64,000 nt of DNA from contig SSNP01000059.1 of the NCBI GenBank assembly GCA_006937955.1, positions 173,559 to 237,558 of the forward strand. The letters are read 5' to 3'. Shown piece by piece: positions 32,300-45,500 of the stretch. The notes under the pieces are model-generated. The model did not search any database. It had not been told where the DNA came from and saw only the letters and a list, made by a program, of their open reading frames with translations. The translations under genes and the position numbers were made by a program. Source of the stretch: Pachypanchax playfairii. Its lineage: Eukaryota > Chordata > Actinopteri > Cyprinodontiformes > Aplocheilidae. Every line of letters starts with the position of its first letter. Position 1 is the stretch's first letter.

Positions 32300-32352
32300 G
32301 TACAGATCAAAAGTTTGGACTCAAAACTTGTGTCCAAACTTTTGATCTGTAC
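32300..32352. repeat. perfect palindrome, Tc1-like terminal repeats back to back
   Basis: Two 21-nt arms (containing 'acagatcaaaagtttggac' and its inverse) flank an 11-nt loop and would form a strong hairpin. The arm resembles the end of a fish Tc1-like element, so this may be a minimal deletion derivative consisting of two joined ends. Confidence 0.75.
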
Positions 32353-32639
32353 ATACAGAGATATATTTTTTAGAGTCAGTAGATTTTTGGGTTTCTGTAA
32401 TAATTATTAAACTTGTGTTAACCAATAAAAAACCTTCATCACTTTTGTCAGAAATCCAAGTTGAATGTTTTTTAATTGGATTTAAAACTGGTAACACTTT
32501 GATCTTAATACTGAACTAATACTGTAAGAAACCTGATAATCATCTCCGTTTGCCAGTGAGAGTACACTCTTAACCCGAATTAGTTGACTTTACTCGCAAA
32601 TCGCGTGGATATTATACCACTTTAGTTTTTACAGAAGCT

Positions 32640-32790
32640 GAAACTGAATGTGTTGAGTTGTAATAATATGGGTTAAGTGTCTTGCCCAAGGACATAACGG
32701 CCTCTGATCTCTGGGCAGAGCGGGGATTCGAACCAGCAACCTTCCAGTTACCAGACGACCCGCTCTACCGCCTGAGCCACGGCCGCTGTT
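32640..32790 (-). repeat. tRNA-derived SINE head, minus strand
   Basis: On the minus strand GGCCGTGGCTCAGGCGGTAG (A box) and GGTTGCTGGTTCGAATCCCC (B box) are well preserved. The tRNA-like part then runs into 'tatgtccttgggcaag', as in other fish SINEs. The intervening sequence does not fold as a functional tRNA that I can see. Confidence 0.8.
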
Positions 32791-33449
32791 GGTGTTACAA
32801 GTTCCCACAAAGATAATTCAGCTACTTATTTTATAGGCCCCTCCCCTTTGTTATAAAACTAAATGTACCAAGTTATCTCTACTAATCCTGATTAGTGCAA
32901 TTAATCTTCTAGGCTAAATAGTCCAATCAACTAATAATGTTTAGTAATGATAGCTTGTTTTTACAAAACATAACAGTATAAGTAATGATCACTCAGAAGT
33001 TTAAGTAGAAACAAAATCTGGGATTACAGTGTACTGAATCCTATAAGGACTGAGAAGATACAGATCTTTTAATGAATGTGTTTCCAAACCTCGGGTTAAT
33101 ATGATGGTATGAAACCAACTTTCACTAAAGGAAGTTAATTAGAGACAGACATTTTTCACTCACAGCAAAACAAGCTACAGAAGACACATCTCGATGATCA
33201 TGTTTTCTGCTACAGAGAGATTTATATACCTGGAAAGTTTAGGTTAATGCTGCAGAGCAAATCATCTGCTGTGTTCAGACTGTCAGACAAAACAGCTTTT
33301 CTCAAGGACGTCTATCTGTCAGCTGCAGGGACTCGCTCATGACATCACATTTAATTCTTGTTCCATGTTAATTACCCTGGCTGTACAGTGTTAATGTTCT
33401 GTATATGTAACTGAGAGTATTATTGGATGTTTTGTGTTTTTTATTTCAG

Positions 33450-33515
33450 ACACAGTCAGTCAAGATGCTCGTGTCTCTGATAATCCTGCAGCTGCTCCTT
33501 GTTCCAGTCCTCATG
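33450..33515 (+). CDS. papln: papln exon with start codon and signal peptide
   Basis: The acceptor ttatttcag leads to 15 nt of UTR, then ATG at 33465. The peptide MLVSLIILQLLLVPVLM is a hydrophobic secretion signal. Donor gtaaac at 33516, phase 0. Confidence 0.92.
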
Positions 33516-36500
33516 GTAAACTCATCTGCTTCAATTACATATAATATAATATAATATAATATAATATAATATAATATAATATAATATAATATAATATAAT
33601 ATAATATAATATAATATAATATAATAAAACAACATTCAAGCAGTTTTAAACGATAGTTTTTTAGTTTGTGGAGTTTTGATGTTTTCCATTAAATAGTAGA
33701 TGAGAGGGAGTGCAGCTGGTAGCCAGAAGGAATGTTAGAGTGATAGATACTGGTGATACAGCACTACATCTGGATTAAAGCACATCTGGAGTATCTTCAC
33801 TGAAGTTAAGCACCGTGCAGTTCAGCTGAGGAGAGTTGAGTTGGATAAGAGTGATGAAACGGGGCTGTAAAAAGGGATGAAGGATTCCATTATATCAGTT
33901 TTTCTGAGGTTTCTGTTGAATATTTTAGCTCCACAGGTGTTCTTACCTTCATAGTGGGTCTGAAAACAGGTCAACAACTTCTCTTTCAGTTTTTATCTCT
34001 TAAACTACGCAGGTGGCGATAAAACCCGAGTTCGAATGACCTGTATCTGTTTCATCACAACTCCTTTGTTTGTTAGTATTCATCAGCTCCCGCAGTTGAA
34101 ACCACGCCTAGCATGCTGCTGGCTAAAAGCTGTTAGCATAAGACGTAACAAACAGGAAGACAAGACGTCTGACGTTGCCATGTGCAGCGGGGCAGGAAAC
34201 AGTAATCTTTGCTCTCATAGGCTAGTTTGTTAGCCAATGAGAGTCCAGCAAATTTGAGTAATAAATATGAACGAGCTGCTGACGAAGCAGCCTGACGGAA
34301 GGAGCCGGAACCACCCGAATTTTAACGCAAGACAGATTGAAAGGTCTGTTAATCAGTGTTTCCTGACGTTTTTTAGATAAAAAATGTTTCATATTACTGG
34401 TTAATACTTAAGAAATAACCCCAAAGTCCTGAAATGTGTATGAAATGGCCTCTTAAAAAACAGTGGTTTAAGGAGAGATGAGTCAGAAGGTAAAAGAAGA
34501 AAACATAGATGAAAATTAGAATGTGAGAAATTTTATTATAGATTCAATAAACTACATTTACTTTAAAAGTCATATTTGCTCTGTTAATATTTATTAAAAT
34601 AAATTTGTTTTTATATTTTGTGCTAAATTATTACAATTTTAGAGTCTTCTTAAAAAAATTTTATTATCTAAAAATGTTCTATTATAATTAATTCAGTAAA
34701 ACTTGCTTCATTGGGAAATAAAACAGTAACATTAGAGTGAATGATGATTTATGTTTTTTTAACTGTATTTAATCATTTGTTGTTACATCAGGTGCCGAGT
34801 GTGGATTACTGGGACTCATGGGGTCCTTATGGTGAGTGCAGCCGCAGCTGTGGCACCGGCGTGACCATGAGAACCAGACGTTGTTTCACTCAGAGGTGCG
34901 TTTGTGATCATTTTTCTTCTACTTATACTGACATGCACTAAAACTGTTCACAGTCCGTCTCTCTATAAAAAGAAAAATCAATCTTTAATAATAAAACTAG
35001 CTGTCTGATGGGTGTTGGCTGCAGAGGGGATCAGACTGGGAGGAGGAAACAATTCAATCTGTTTGATGAATAAAAGGTGTTTTAAACACGTCAGTGAATT
35101 ACAATTTTTGCTTGCTTGTTCTTTTTGTGGTAATTTTCTGTCTGCATTTTGGTTTGTTTGCAATGCTGCCTCCGTTACGTCTGAATGCAATAAGTCTGGA
35201 GTTTGAAATCAGACTGAGAGTCGCTGCCAGAAATCTTTGTAAATGCTGTTGATCAGTGTTGTTGCTGGAATCCAACTGGCATGTTGCCTCATGTAACACA
35301 TAAAGAGATCTGCGCTCATGACGTGCAGAATTGGTGTTTTATATGCTTCATCTCTATTCTCCTCATATAGTACTCAGATTATTTATATAAGTAAAAAATA
35401 CAAGGAATAAAATGAGAAAAGTACTTCAGTACTGTAGTTATAATAATTACAACACTGGTTCATCTTTCAGAGAGTTACTGAATTCTTTATATGATAAGAA
35501 TAAAAATGAGTTACGATACAGTCCCCATCAGTTATGAAAATTTGATTTGGATCTTTTGTAAATACCCGTTAAACTGAGTGTGTTCTGGAGCCACTTATTG
35601 TATCTCTGAATACGAGCAGGAGCTAAATCTATAGATGATGTCAGACTCCAAAGAACAAAGTAAAAAGGATCTTCTATAAAAAGTAGGTACAAATCAGAAG
35701 ATTAAAAAAAAAAAAAAAATTAATCCAACAAAACTACAAATATTAACTTTCCATTCAAGCTTACAGCATCTGATTTCTCCTAAATCTCAGCTGATTTAAT
35801 GTATAAGTCACTTGTTGTTCTCATCAGATAGTTGACACATCGCAGTAATTGAGCAATAACATTGTGAGAACTGGATAGAAACAAGTTTGTAGATGCAGCA
35901 GGTCAGTGAGTCAGTCTTTACCTCAAAGATCATGACTAACAGGAAGAAGCCCCGCCCAGTTGCTCCCTACTTGGATGAAGTCTGTCTGCCAGGTTCACCT
36001 GAATCACAGCTTTAAACACTATGATTTGACTTGTTGAATCATTATGTTCTTAACAGGAATTCACCATAAACTCACATTGGAACATTTTTATTTTACCAGT
36101 TGGTGCAGTGTTTGTGTCAGGAGTTATTTTATGTAAATGACAGGAGCTTATTTTTTTGGAGTTATGTTATCTACCATTTCAAAGTGAAAGTCTTCTTTGA
36201 GCTGCAAATGAATGATTTCACATTCTTAAGTGAAAGGTTGTTGTGAATGGCTGTTTTGACGTCCTGTAGATTAAGATCTGGCATGCTAACAGGAGCATGT
36301 CTTGCTTTTAGGCCCAAAGGCAGGTACTTTTAAAAGTGATCTAATCATGAGGGATCAGCTCAGCAGGGCTGGAGGGATCAAAACAATCTGCTGTCTCACA
36401 GTTCATCAGTTTATGTCTGGAAGTTGGTGCTAAATTCAGACAGCCTTCTGCTTCACAGAAATATTAAGAGAGGAAAAATTCTGCAAAATATCAGATTGAA

Positions 36501-39500
36501 AATAGTTTATTTCTTCACTTTCATCAACATGAGCTGAATATAAGAGCATCTACATCTGTTCACCTACTTGTCCCAATGTGGTGACTTGAAATAGAAAAAC
36601 ACATGTACATTTAAATAATGACTCTGTGTTGTAAATTAGAATTCAACCAGTTTCTCAAATCTGTTTGATTGTGTGAACAGCAAGGCTTCGAGTTTAAACT
36701 GCACAAATCAGGTGTTTCTCAGTTCCACCTCGCCTCATTAAGGTCCAGAGTAGGACATTCCCTACCTAAACCATGCAGGATAGTGGCCCTGGAGGTCCAG
36801 AGTAGGACATTCCTGATCTAAACCATACAGGATAGTGGCCCTGGAGGTCCAGAGTAGGACATTCCTGATCTAAACCATGCAGGATAGTGGCCCTGGAGGT
36901 CCAGAGTAGGACACTCCTGATCTAAACCATGCAGGATAGTGGCCCTGGAGGTCCAGAGTAGGACGCTCCTGATCTAAACCATGCAGGATAGTGGCCCTGG
37001 AGGTCCAGAGTAGGACGCTCCTGACCTAAACCATGCAGGATAGTGGCCCTGGAGGTCCAGAGTAGGACGCTCCTGACCTAAACCATGCAGGATAGTGGCC
37101 CTGGAGGTCCAGAGTAGGACGCTCCTGATCTAAACCATGCAGGATAGTGGCCCTGGAGGTCCAGAGTAGGACGCTCCTGATCTAAACCATGCAGGATAGT
37201 GGCCCTGGAGGTCCAGAGTAGGACGCTCCTGATCTAAACCATACAGGATAGTGGCCCTGGAGGCCCAGAGTAGGACGCTCCTGATCTAAACCATGCAGGA
37301 TAGTGGCCCTGGAGGTCCAGAGTAGGACGCTCCTGATCTAAACCATGCAGGATAGTGGCCCTGGAGGTCCAGAGTAGGACACTCCTGATCTAAACAATGC
37401 AGGATAGTGGCCCTGGAGGTCCAGAGTAGGACACTCCTGATCTAAACAATGGAGGATAGTGGCCCTGGAGGTCCAGAGTAGGACACTCCTGATCTAAACA
37501 ATGCAGGATAGTGGCCCTCATTGATATTCAAGGACTCAAGTCAACCTGTTCAGGTATTTAAATTAAAAAGGGACAGAAATGAATAAAAACATGGGAATTA
37601 AATGACTGTGGTGGAATACAGGTTGTACTTTTTAATTGTAACACCAGACATTGTGTCAAGAGTTTTAAAGTCAAACTTTGTGAATAATATTTAAAAAGTA
37701 TCCACATGATCATGTTTTTTAATGTATACAGGACAGATGGAGGACATAACTGTGTGGGACCAGATAAGTCTTACCGTTCCTGCAACATCCAGGTGAACCT
37801 AAACATCTTAGAGACATTTTATAGCTCCAGAAATGTCTTTTTCATAAAATTATTAGTAATTAACGACTTTATCTGTGTTATTATTAACCACGGTAACAAC
37901 CTGACTTTAAATTGTAATCCTAACTGAATTAATCATTGAACATCATAACAGTTTTCAACCTTTGTCTCAATTTAACACTTAGGACTGTCCAGAGGGATCC
38001 AAGGATTTCCGAGAAGAACAGTGTTCCCAGTTTGATGGGAGTGACTTCCAGGGGAAACGCTACAAGTGGCTTCCATATTACGGAGGTCAGAAATAACGGG
38101 ACTGGCTTGTTGTTTAGATTCATAGATATAACACTTATTAATACAATTATTATTAAATGGCTTTAATTTTTAAACTACTACTACTAATTATTATTATTGA
38201 CAGCTGAGAACCCTTGTGAGCTGAACTGTATGCCAAGAGGTGAAAACTTTTACTACCGCCACCGCTCTGCTGTAGTCGATGGCACACCCTGTCACCCGGG
38301 ACGAGGAGATATCTGTGTGGATGGAATCTGCAAGGTAACTTCCTGTGGAAAGGAATGCACATAAAGAAAAGACGTAATAAATAAACAAATCTTCTGTCAT
38401 CTGGAAATATTCTTTCATCTTTTATACAATTTTGAATGATATAATCTTTGGTTATGGAGCATGTTTGTCTGACAAACAAAGACTGTCTGGATGAAAACTA
38501 GGCCTTGTTGCCTTAAATACAATATAAATACAATTAAATACAAGGTTATGACATAAGACAAAAGGTTATGTTAAGATTTTTGCTTATTTTAAACATGTGA
38601 TTAATGATTTAAGCCAGAGGGGAATGTCATACTAACTGCTAAACTCTTCAAAGATAAGAGTGTTTTCATTTCAGGATTAAAATAGATTTATTCTTTAGTT
38701 CCAACATGCATCAACTGTTAACAGTATCCAAACCTTTCAGAGTTATGAAGCTTAAAGAACATAAAATATTCAATCTACTTAAAATATCCAACAACATTAT
38801 TATTAGTCTTTCATGAGCTTTTAAATAAATGACGTTCACATCTGGAGAATCTCTCATAACTACAATGAAGCCGTCGTTCAGAACATCTCTTCAGTAATCA
38901 GAGTCGACAGTCAGCAGCAGGACTGAAGATTAGTTTCACTTTGTGTCTGTATCAAACACGTCGTCCATTCTCACATCCTGAGATCACTGATGTATCTTAT
39001 CAGACAGGTTTCTTTTACTTCATCAGGAGCTCTTCTCAGGTTTATTGTGTTCTAGTGAACCTCATTACGTTTTTTATCTTTCCATTAGAAAAAAAATAAG
39101 TACAAGTGGCTTATGAGTGTTTCTGTCAGTTTGTGTGTCACTAACTCAACAGCACATATTATCATACAATCTCTGTAGTGTTTGAAAATACTAAATATTT
39201 TGATGCAGCTTGTTGTCCAGCTTAAAACTGGAACAGTGTCAACCTGGTTATGACGTAATTTCAAGCTTCAAATGTTGAACACAACATCATCTTAAATGTT
39301 TTCTTTGTAATACAAACCATCCGGCTGCAAAACTGCTTTAAATCTACATTTTAAATGTTTAATGATGGATCATGTAAGTTCACATCAGCTGATTACATCA
39401 ACCTAAGCCACTCAAAATCTTTGGTCACATTAAATTTTATTTGAAACATCTATTTGCACTAAATGTATCACAAGAAAACTGCTCATAGAATGACCATTTG

Positions 39501-42500
39501 GAGTTTAGATTTAGAAAAGCCAGTGTTCATCACATACAATACAACATTAATAATATAGAGTCAAAAATCCTGAAATAAGGAAATCTTTTACAGTTAATAA
39601 TTTGTAAAAACATTGTCTTCTTTAGCGTCTGGGATGTGACAACATACTGGAGTCTCCTCAGCAGGAGGACCCCTGCCTGCAGTGTGGGGGTAATGGTGAT
39701 TCCTGCTACCTAGTCAAGAACAGCTTCTCTGTACGCAACCTGCCAACTGGTATGATATTCATAGACCAAATATTCCTGTTATCATCAGCAATACATTTAC
39801 TTGTCTTCAGCTTGTTTTTAGCATTGTTTTATTCTCCCAGGCTACAACCAGATGTTCATCATCCCCACTGGAGCTACAAGCATCAGCATTAGAGAGACGG
39901 TAGCTACACGTAACTATCTTGGTGAGTTGGAAAAATAATTATTAACATTTAACAGTTGCTTTTTATTCTTTCTAAAACTTCTCCTGTTATGCATGATTAG
40001 CCATCAAGAACTTGCGTGGAGAATATTACCTGAATGGTCATTGGGTAATTGAGTTTTCCAAGGCGACACCCATTGGCGGCACCATGCTGTACTACCAACG
40101 AGGTGCTGAGGGTAACAACATACCTGAAACTGTTGTTGGACGTGGTCCCACTACTGAACCACTTGTTTTAGAGGTAATGTTCTTGTCTATATTTTTAAAA
40201 CTTTGATAAGTTAATATACAACCAGATTAATCCCCTAAAATCCAGGGATCTGTCTCCAATACCATTACTGATTAATCAGCTTTTAATCCAATATTTATAT
40301 CCTTTCAAATCTGTCAGCTGATCAGCCAAGAGCCTAACCATGGGGTGGAGTATGAGTATTACCTTCCGAATGGGCGATCCAGAGAGGGTTACTACTGGAG
40401 CTATGGATCATGGTCTCCTTGCAGTAAAGAATGTGGATCAGGTCAGAAGACTAATCTATTTGCAGACCTACCAACCTTGTCAAAAAAAATTTAAGTACCA
40501 CTTGGGTTGCGCTGCTTTTTGCAGAATTTTGCGATATACACACACACACACACATATAAGGCAAAAATACACACAGACACACAGACATATACCGTTGCCT
40601 CTTTCTCTTTTTTTGTAGGCTATATATTGGACTTAATATTTACTCTATACAACAAGTAATTTCATACATTTCACATCAAATGACCACTTTGGTTCATTCA
40701 AATAATTTATTAAATATTTGATTTTTGTCAATGACATTAAGAAAGAAGACTATTTATTTTTGCCCTCCCTTCTCTGTTAATACATGTGATGATCAGTGAT
40801 CAGCTGTTGTGCGCTGCTGTGCGCACTGATGATCAGTGATCAATGATCAGCGCTGCTGTGTGCTGATCACTGATAAAGCGACAAGCAAATTTCGTGTGTG
40901 CGCTCATGCATGTAACGTTCACAGGCGGGCTAGTGATGCCAGCCCAGTCGAGGACCAATCAGCAGAGGTTTCATTGACGGACCGCTCGTTGCCTCCCGCG
41001 TAAGGTTATCAAAGTGATAGTGATGGGTTATTGAGGTTGTTTGTTGCCTCCCATGTGATGAGTCCATAAGTTTACACGTAAAGTTTCACATTCACCGAAG
41101 GCTGGCCGGTCCGCTGACACACACAGACCCACACACGTGCGTCCTCTCACACACCGAGAGAATTTACCTTTTTAAACACCAGAACAGCAGCGAGTAGGGA
41201 ACCGGAGGATGAAGAGAAAGAGCGGGCAGCAGGACGCAGGACAAAGCGTGGGGGCGGGGGTGTTACGCTGTAGGTTAGGCAGGCTTTGTTTTCTCTGCTT
41301 TTCTGCGATGATTGGCTGAAACTTCTTCACCACGCTTCAGCATTTTTCTTTTACAGAACTCACATGTGCGCAACTTTTTGTGTAGTTTAGAGGGGCGAGT
41401 TGTACCCGCGTATTTAGATGCCAAATTGCGTACTTGCTACGCAAAATGCTCTGCCACAAAAATCTCATGTTTCTGTTTTTTTACTAGGCTTCCAGTCTAG
41501 GTTGGTCTTTTGCACCATTGACAGTGAGGCCTATCCAGACTATTTGTGTGCTTCTCTGCCAAAGCCACAGTCAAACCGTACATGCAATCCCCATGCCTGC
41601 CCAAAAACCCACAGGTAACCAGTTTATTTTGGCTGTTCCCTCAGTAGTTATTTATCTTCCAAATACCTTTTTGTTGCATTTTTAAGTTACTGGATTTTAA
41701 TAGAACATCCGGTGCAGTTTTTGATTGTTGTTGGTGTTGTGACTGTCTGAAGGATTACGTACCTATATCCACCACAGTTGTGGAGATCCTTCAAGAGACC
41801 CAGAACATATATGTTCAGGTAAAAAAGGTCCTGTCGTAGTGAAGTTTAATTAGACTACAAACACACAGGGAGATTAAACTCATGAAACTCTTTCAAGCTG
41901 TTTCTATTCTTTCTTCAATGGGACATCTGGAAAAGTTCAAATTTGGCTAATGGCTTAAAATGTCAAGAAATAACCAGAGATGTTTCATGAGTAAAATAAA
42001 TGTTGATTTATTCACAACATCTCCTCTGTTCAGATGTGTTTGTAATCATTCTACATGTTTCTTCCTATGTAGAACAATAATGAAGGACAAGGTCATCTGT
42101 CCAGCTTAGAGATCTTTCTACAGGGTGGGCCATTTATATGGATACACCTTAAGAAAATGGGAATGGTTGGTGATATTAACGTCCTGTTTTTGGCACATTA
42201 ATATATGTGAGGGGGCAAATTTTTCAAGATGGGTGGTGACCATGGTGGCCATTTTGAAGTCGGCCATCTTGGATCCAACTTTTGTTTTTTTAATAGGAAT
42301 AGGGTCATGTGACACATCAAACTTATTGTTAATTTCACAAGAAAAACAATGGTGTGCTTGGTTTTAACGTAACTTTATTCTTTCATGAGTTATTCACAAG
42401 TTTCTGACCACTTATAAAATGTGTTTAATGTGCTGCCCATTGTGTTGGATTGTCAATGCAACCCTCTTCTCCCACTCTTCACACACTGATAGCAACACCG

Positions 42501-45500
42501 CAGGAGAAATGCCAGCACAGGCTTCCAGTATCCAAAGTTTCAGGTGCTGCACATCTCATATCTTCACACCATAGACAATTGCCTTCAGATGACCCCAAAG
42601 ATAAAAGTCTAAGGGGGTTAGATCGGGAGACCTTGGGGGCCATTCAACTGGCCCACGACGACCAATCCACTTTCCAGGAAACTGTTCATCTAGGAATGCT
42701 CGGACCTGACACCCATAATGTGGTGGTGCACCATCTTGCTGGAAAAACTCAGGGAACGTGCCATCTTCAGTGCATAAAGAGACATATCATCATGTAGCAA
42801 TTTCAAATATCCAGTGGCCTTGAGGTTTCCATTGATGAAGAATGGCCCCACTATCTTTTTACCCCATATACCACACCATACCATCACTTTTTTTGTTCCA
42901 ACAGTCTTGGAGGGATCTATCCAATGTGGGTTAGTGTCAGACCAATAGCGGTGGTTTTGTTTGTTAACTTCACCAGTTTGCCTAATCACTGAACAAAATC
43001 TTCTGCATGAACTAAGGGTCCTGTTACAATTTTTGTTTTGCCCATTCTGCAAATTCTGTGTGCCGATCTGGGTCATCCTTGTTGAGATGCTGCAGTAACT
43101 GGAGTTTGTAAGGGTGCCATTTGTGAGTAGCTAATATCCGCCGAAGGGATGTTCGACTAAAGCCACTCTCCAGTGACCTGCGGCGAGTGCTACGCTATGG
43201 GCTCTTGCTGAATGAAGCTAGGACAACCACTGATGTTTCTTCATTAGTGACAGTTTTCATGCGTCCACATTTTGGCAAATCCAACACTGAACCAGTTTCA
43301 CAAAACTTCGCAAGCAGTTTGCTAACTGTAGCATGGGAGATGGGTGGTCTCGTAGGGTGTCTTGCATTGAAATCTGCTGCAAGGACCCGGTTACTGCGTT
43401 CACCAGATATCAACACAATTTCGATCCGCTCCTCACGTGTTAACCTCTTCAACATGTCAATGGCTGTGAACAAAGAGAAACTTGTAAATAATTCATGAAA
43501 GAATAAAGTTACGTTAAAACCAAGCACACCAATGTTTTTCTTGTGAAATTACCAATAAGTTTGATGTGTCACATGACCCTCTTCCTATTGAAAAAACAAA
43601 AGTTGGATCCAAGATGGCCGACTTCAAAATGGCCACCATGGTCACCACCCATCTTGAAAAGTTGCCCCCACACATATACTAATGTGCCACAAACAGGATG
43701 TTATTATCACCAACCATTCCCATTTTCTTAAGGTGTATCCATATCATTGGCCCACCCTAATATAAAACCTTACTTGTCCTGATTTACTTGATATTTATCT
43801 CCTGGAAAACTCCCTGGTGATTTGTCAACTCTTCCTTAACCTTTAACCGTCAGCCTTAATGTTGATCTCTAAGCTGCTTCTACCTGATCGCTTCAATAAA
43901 CTGTTACATTTTTTGTTTGTGTCTAGTAGAGCTGGCTCTTGCCTTGATGCTGCCGTTTCATGCCCTCCTAAATCACAACCTGAATGCAGTTGAGTACAGC
44001 GGGCATATGTAGTGATGCTGCTCCATCTCACAGGCACCAGGAGCTGGTTCTGCTGTTTAGTGATGTAGCAGTGTGTTGCATGGTGATACGACTCTGTAAT
44101 TTCCTTGTTTTCGTCTCTTAAATATCATATTTTTTTTTTCATATTTCTTATTCTGGTTTGCTGACTGAGGGATTTCTGCCATTAATTTGTGGCTTTTTTG
44201 CCACTTGTTAGACAAATTCTCATATAATATACTTAGTGATAAACCAGTTCTGATTCTGATGATAATAAGTATAGCAATAAGAAAGTTTTTTACAAGCAAG
44301 TCAAGCTAATGGATATTTCTAAGGCTCAAATAAAACTCAAATTGAGACCCAAAATCTCAGAGAAGTTTAAAAGAAGAAGGCAGGAGTGGTATGGTTTAGG
44401 GACAATCATTTTATCTTTAATGTGAACAAGACAAAGGAAATGATTGTGATTATTTAGATGACACATATACAGAGTTCTACTGGACCTTATTCAGTAGGCC
44501 AGTAGCAGACAAAACTGTTCCTGTTGTGGGAGGTCCTGGTCCTGATGGACCTGGTCTTCTTCCAGAGGGGAGAGCCTGAGGTGAGAGGAATCAGCCACAG
44601 TCTTTCCTACACACAGAGCCCTGGATGTGTACAAGTCCTGGAATATGAGTTCTTCTTAAAGTCCACAACCATCTCCACTGTTTTAGCTAGTTCCAGGTTG
44701 TTGAGCTCCCACCAGGACACCAGACGGTCAGTCTCCCACCTGTAGGTGGACTTATTCCCCTCAGAGATGAGACTGATGAGGGTGGTGTCTTCTGCAAACT
44801 TCAGGAGCTTGACAGACTGATATCTGGAGGTGCAGCTGTTGATGTACAGGGAGAAGAGAAGAGGAGAAAGAACGCAGCCTTAAGGAGATCCAGTGCTGAT
44901 GGTCCGGGGGTCTGAAACCAGTTTTACCAGCCTTGCATGCTGCTTCCTGTTGGACAGGAAGTCTGTGAGCCACCTACAGGTGGAGTTGGGCACAAGCAGC
45001 TGGGAAAGCTTGTCCTGCAGAAGCTCCAGTTTTGTGTTGAATGGATCAGCACAAGGAGCTCAAAGGTCTTCATGACCATAGAGGTCAGAACGACAGACCT
45101 GTAGTCATTAAGACATGTGGTCTTTGGTTTTTTGGGGACAGAGAAGATGGTGCAGGTTTTGAAGCAGGCTGGTACATGACATGTCTCCAGTGTTCACCTG
45201 GACAACAGACTGAACAGGAGACACAACTGTGATGCTGTTTTTAGGGACAGAACAGACTGGACTTCCTCAGGAAGATTAGATCCTTCAACGTTTGCAGCCA
45301 GATGTTGAAGATCTTTTTCAAGTCTGTTGTTGAGAGTGTGATCACATCTGCAGTTACCTGTTGGGGGCGGAGCATCAGAGCAGGTGACATGAAGAGGCTG
45401 AACAGATTGATAAGGAGGGCTGGTTCTGATCTGGATCCTCTTGAGTTGGTTGTCCAAAGGAGGATGAAGAACATGATGGAGAACCCTCATCATCCTCTTC

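Larger units (their letters stand above)
31282..33449 (+). other. papln: papln intron 1
   Basis: Contains a palindromic Tc1-like remnant at 32300-32352 and a minus-strand SINE at about 32640-32790. Otherwise AT-rich with no recognisable feature. Confidence 0.55.
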
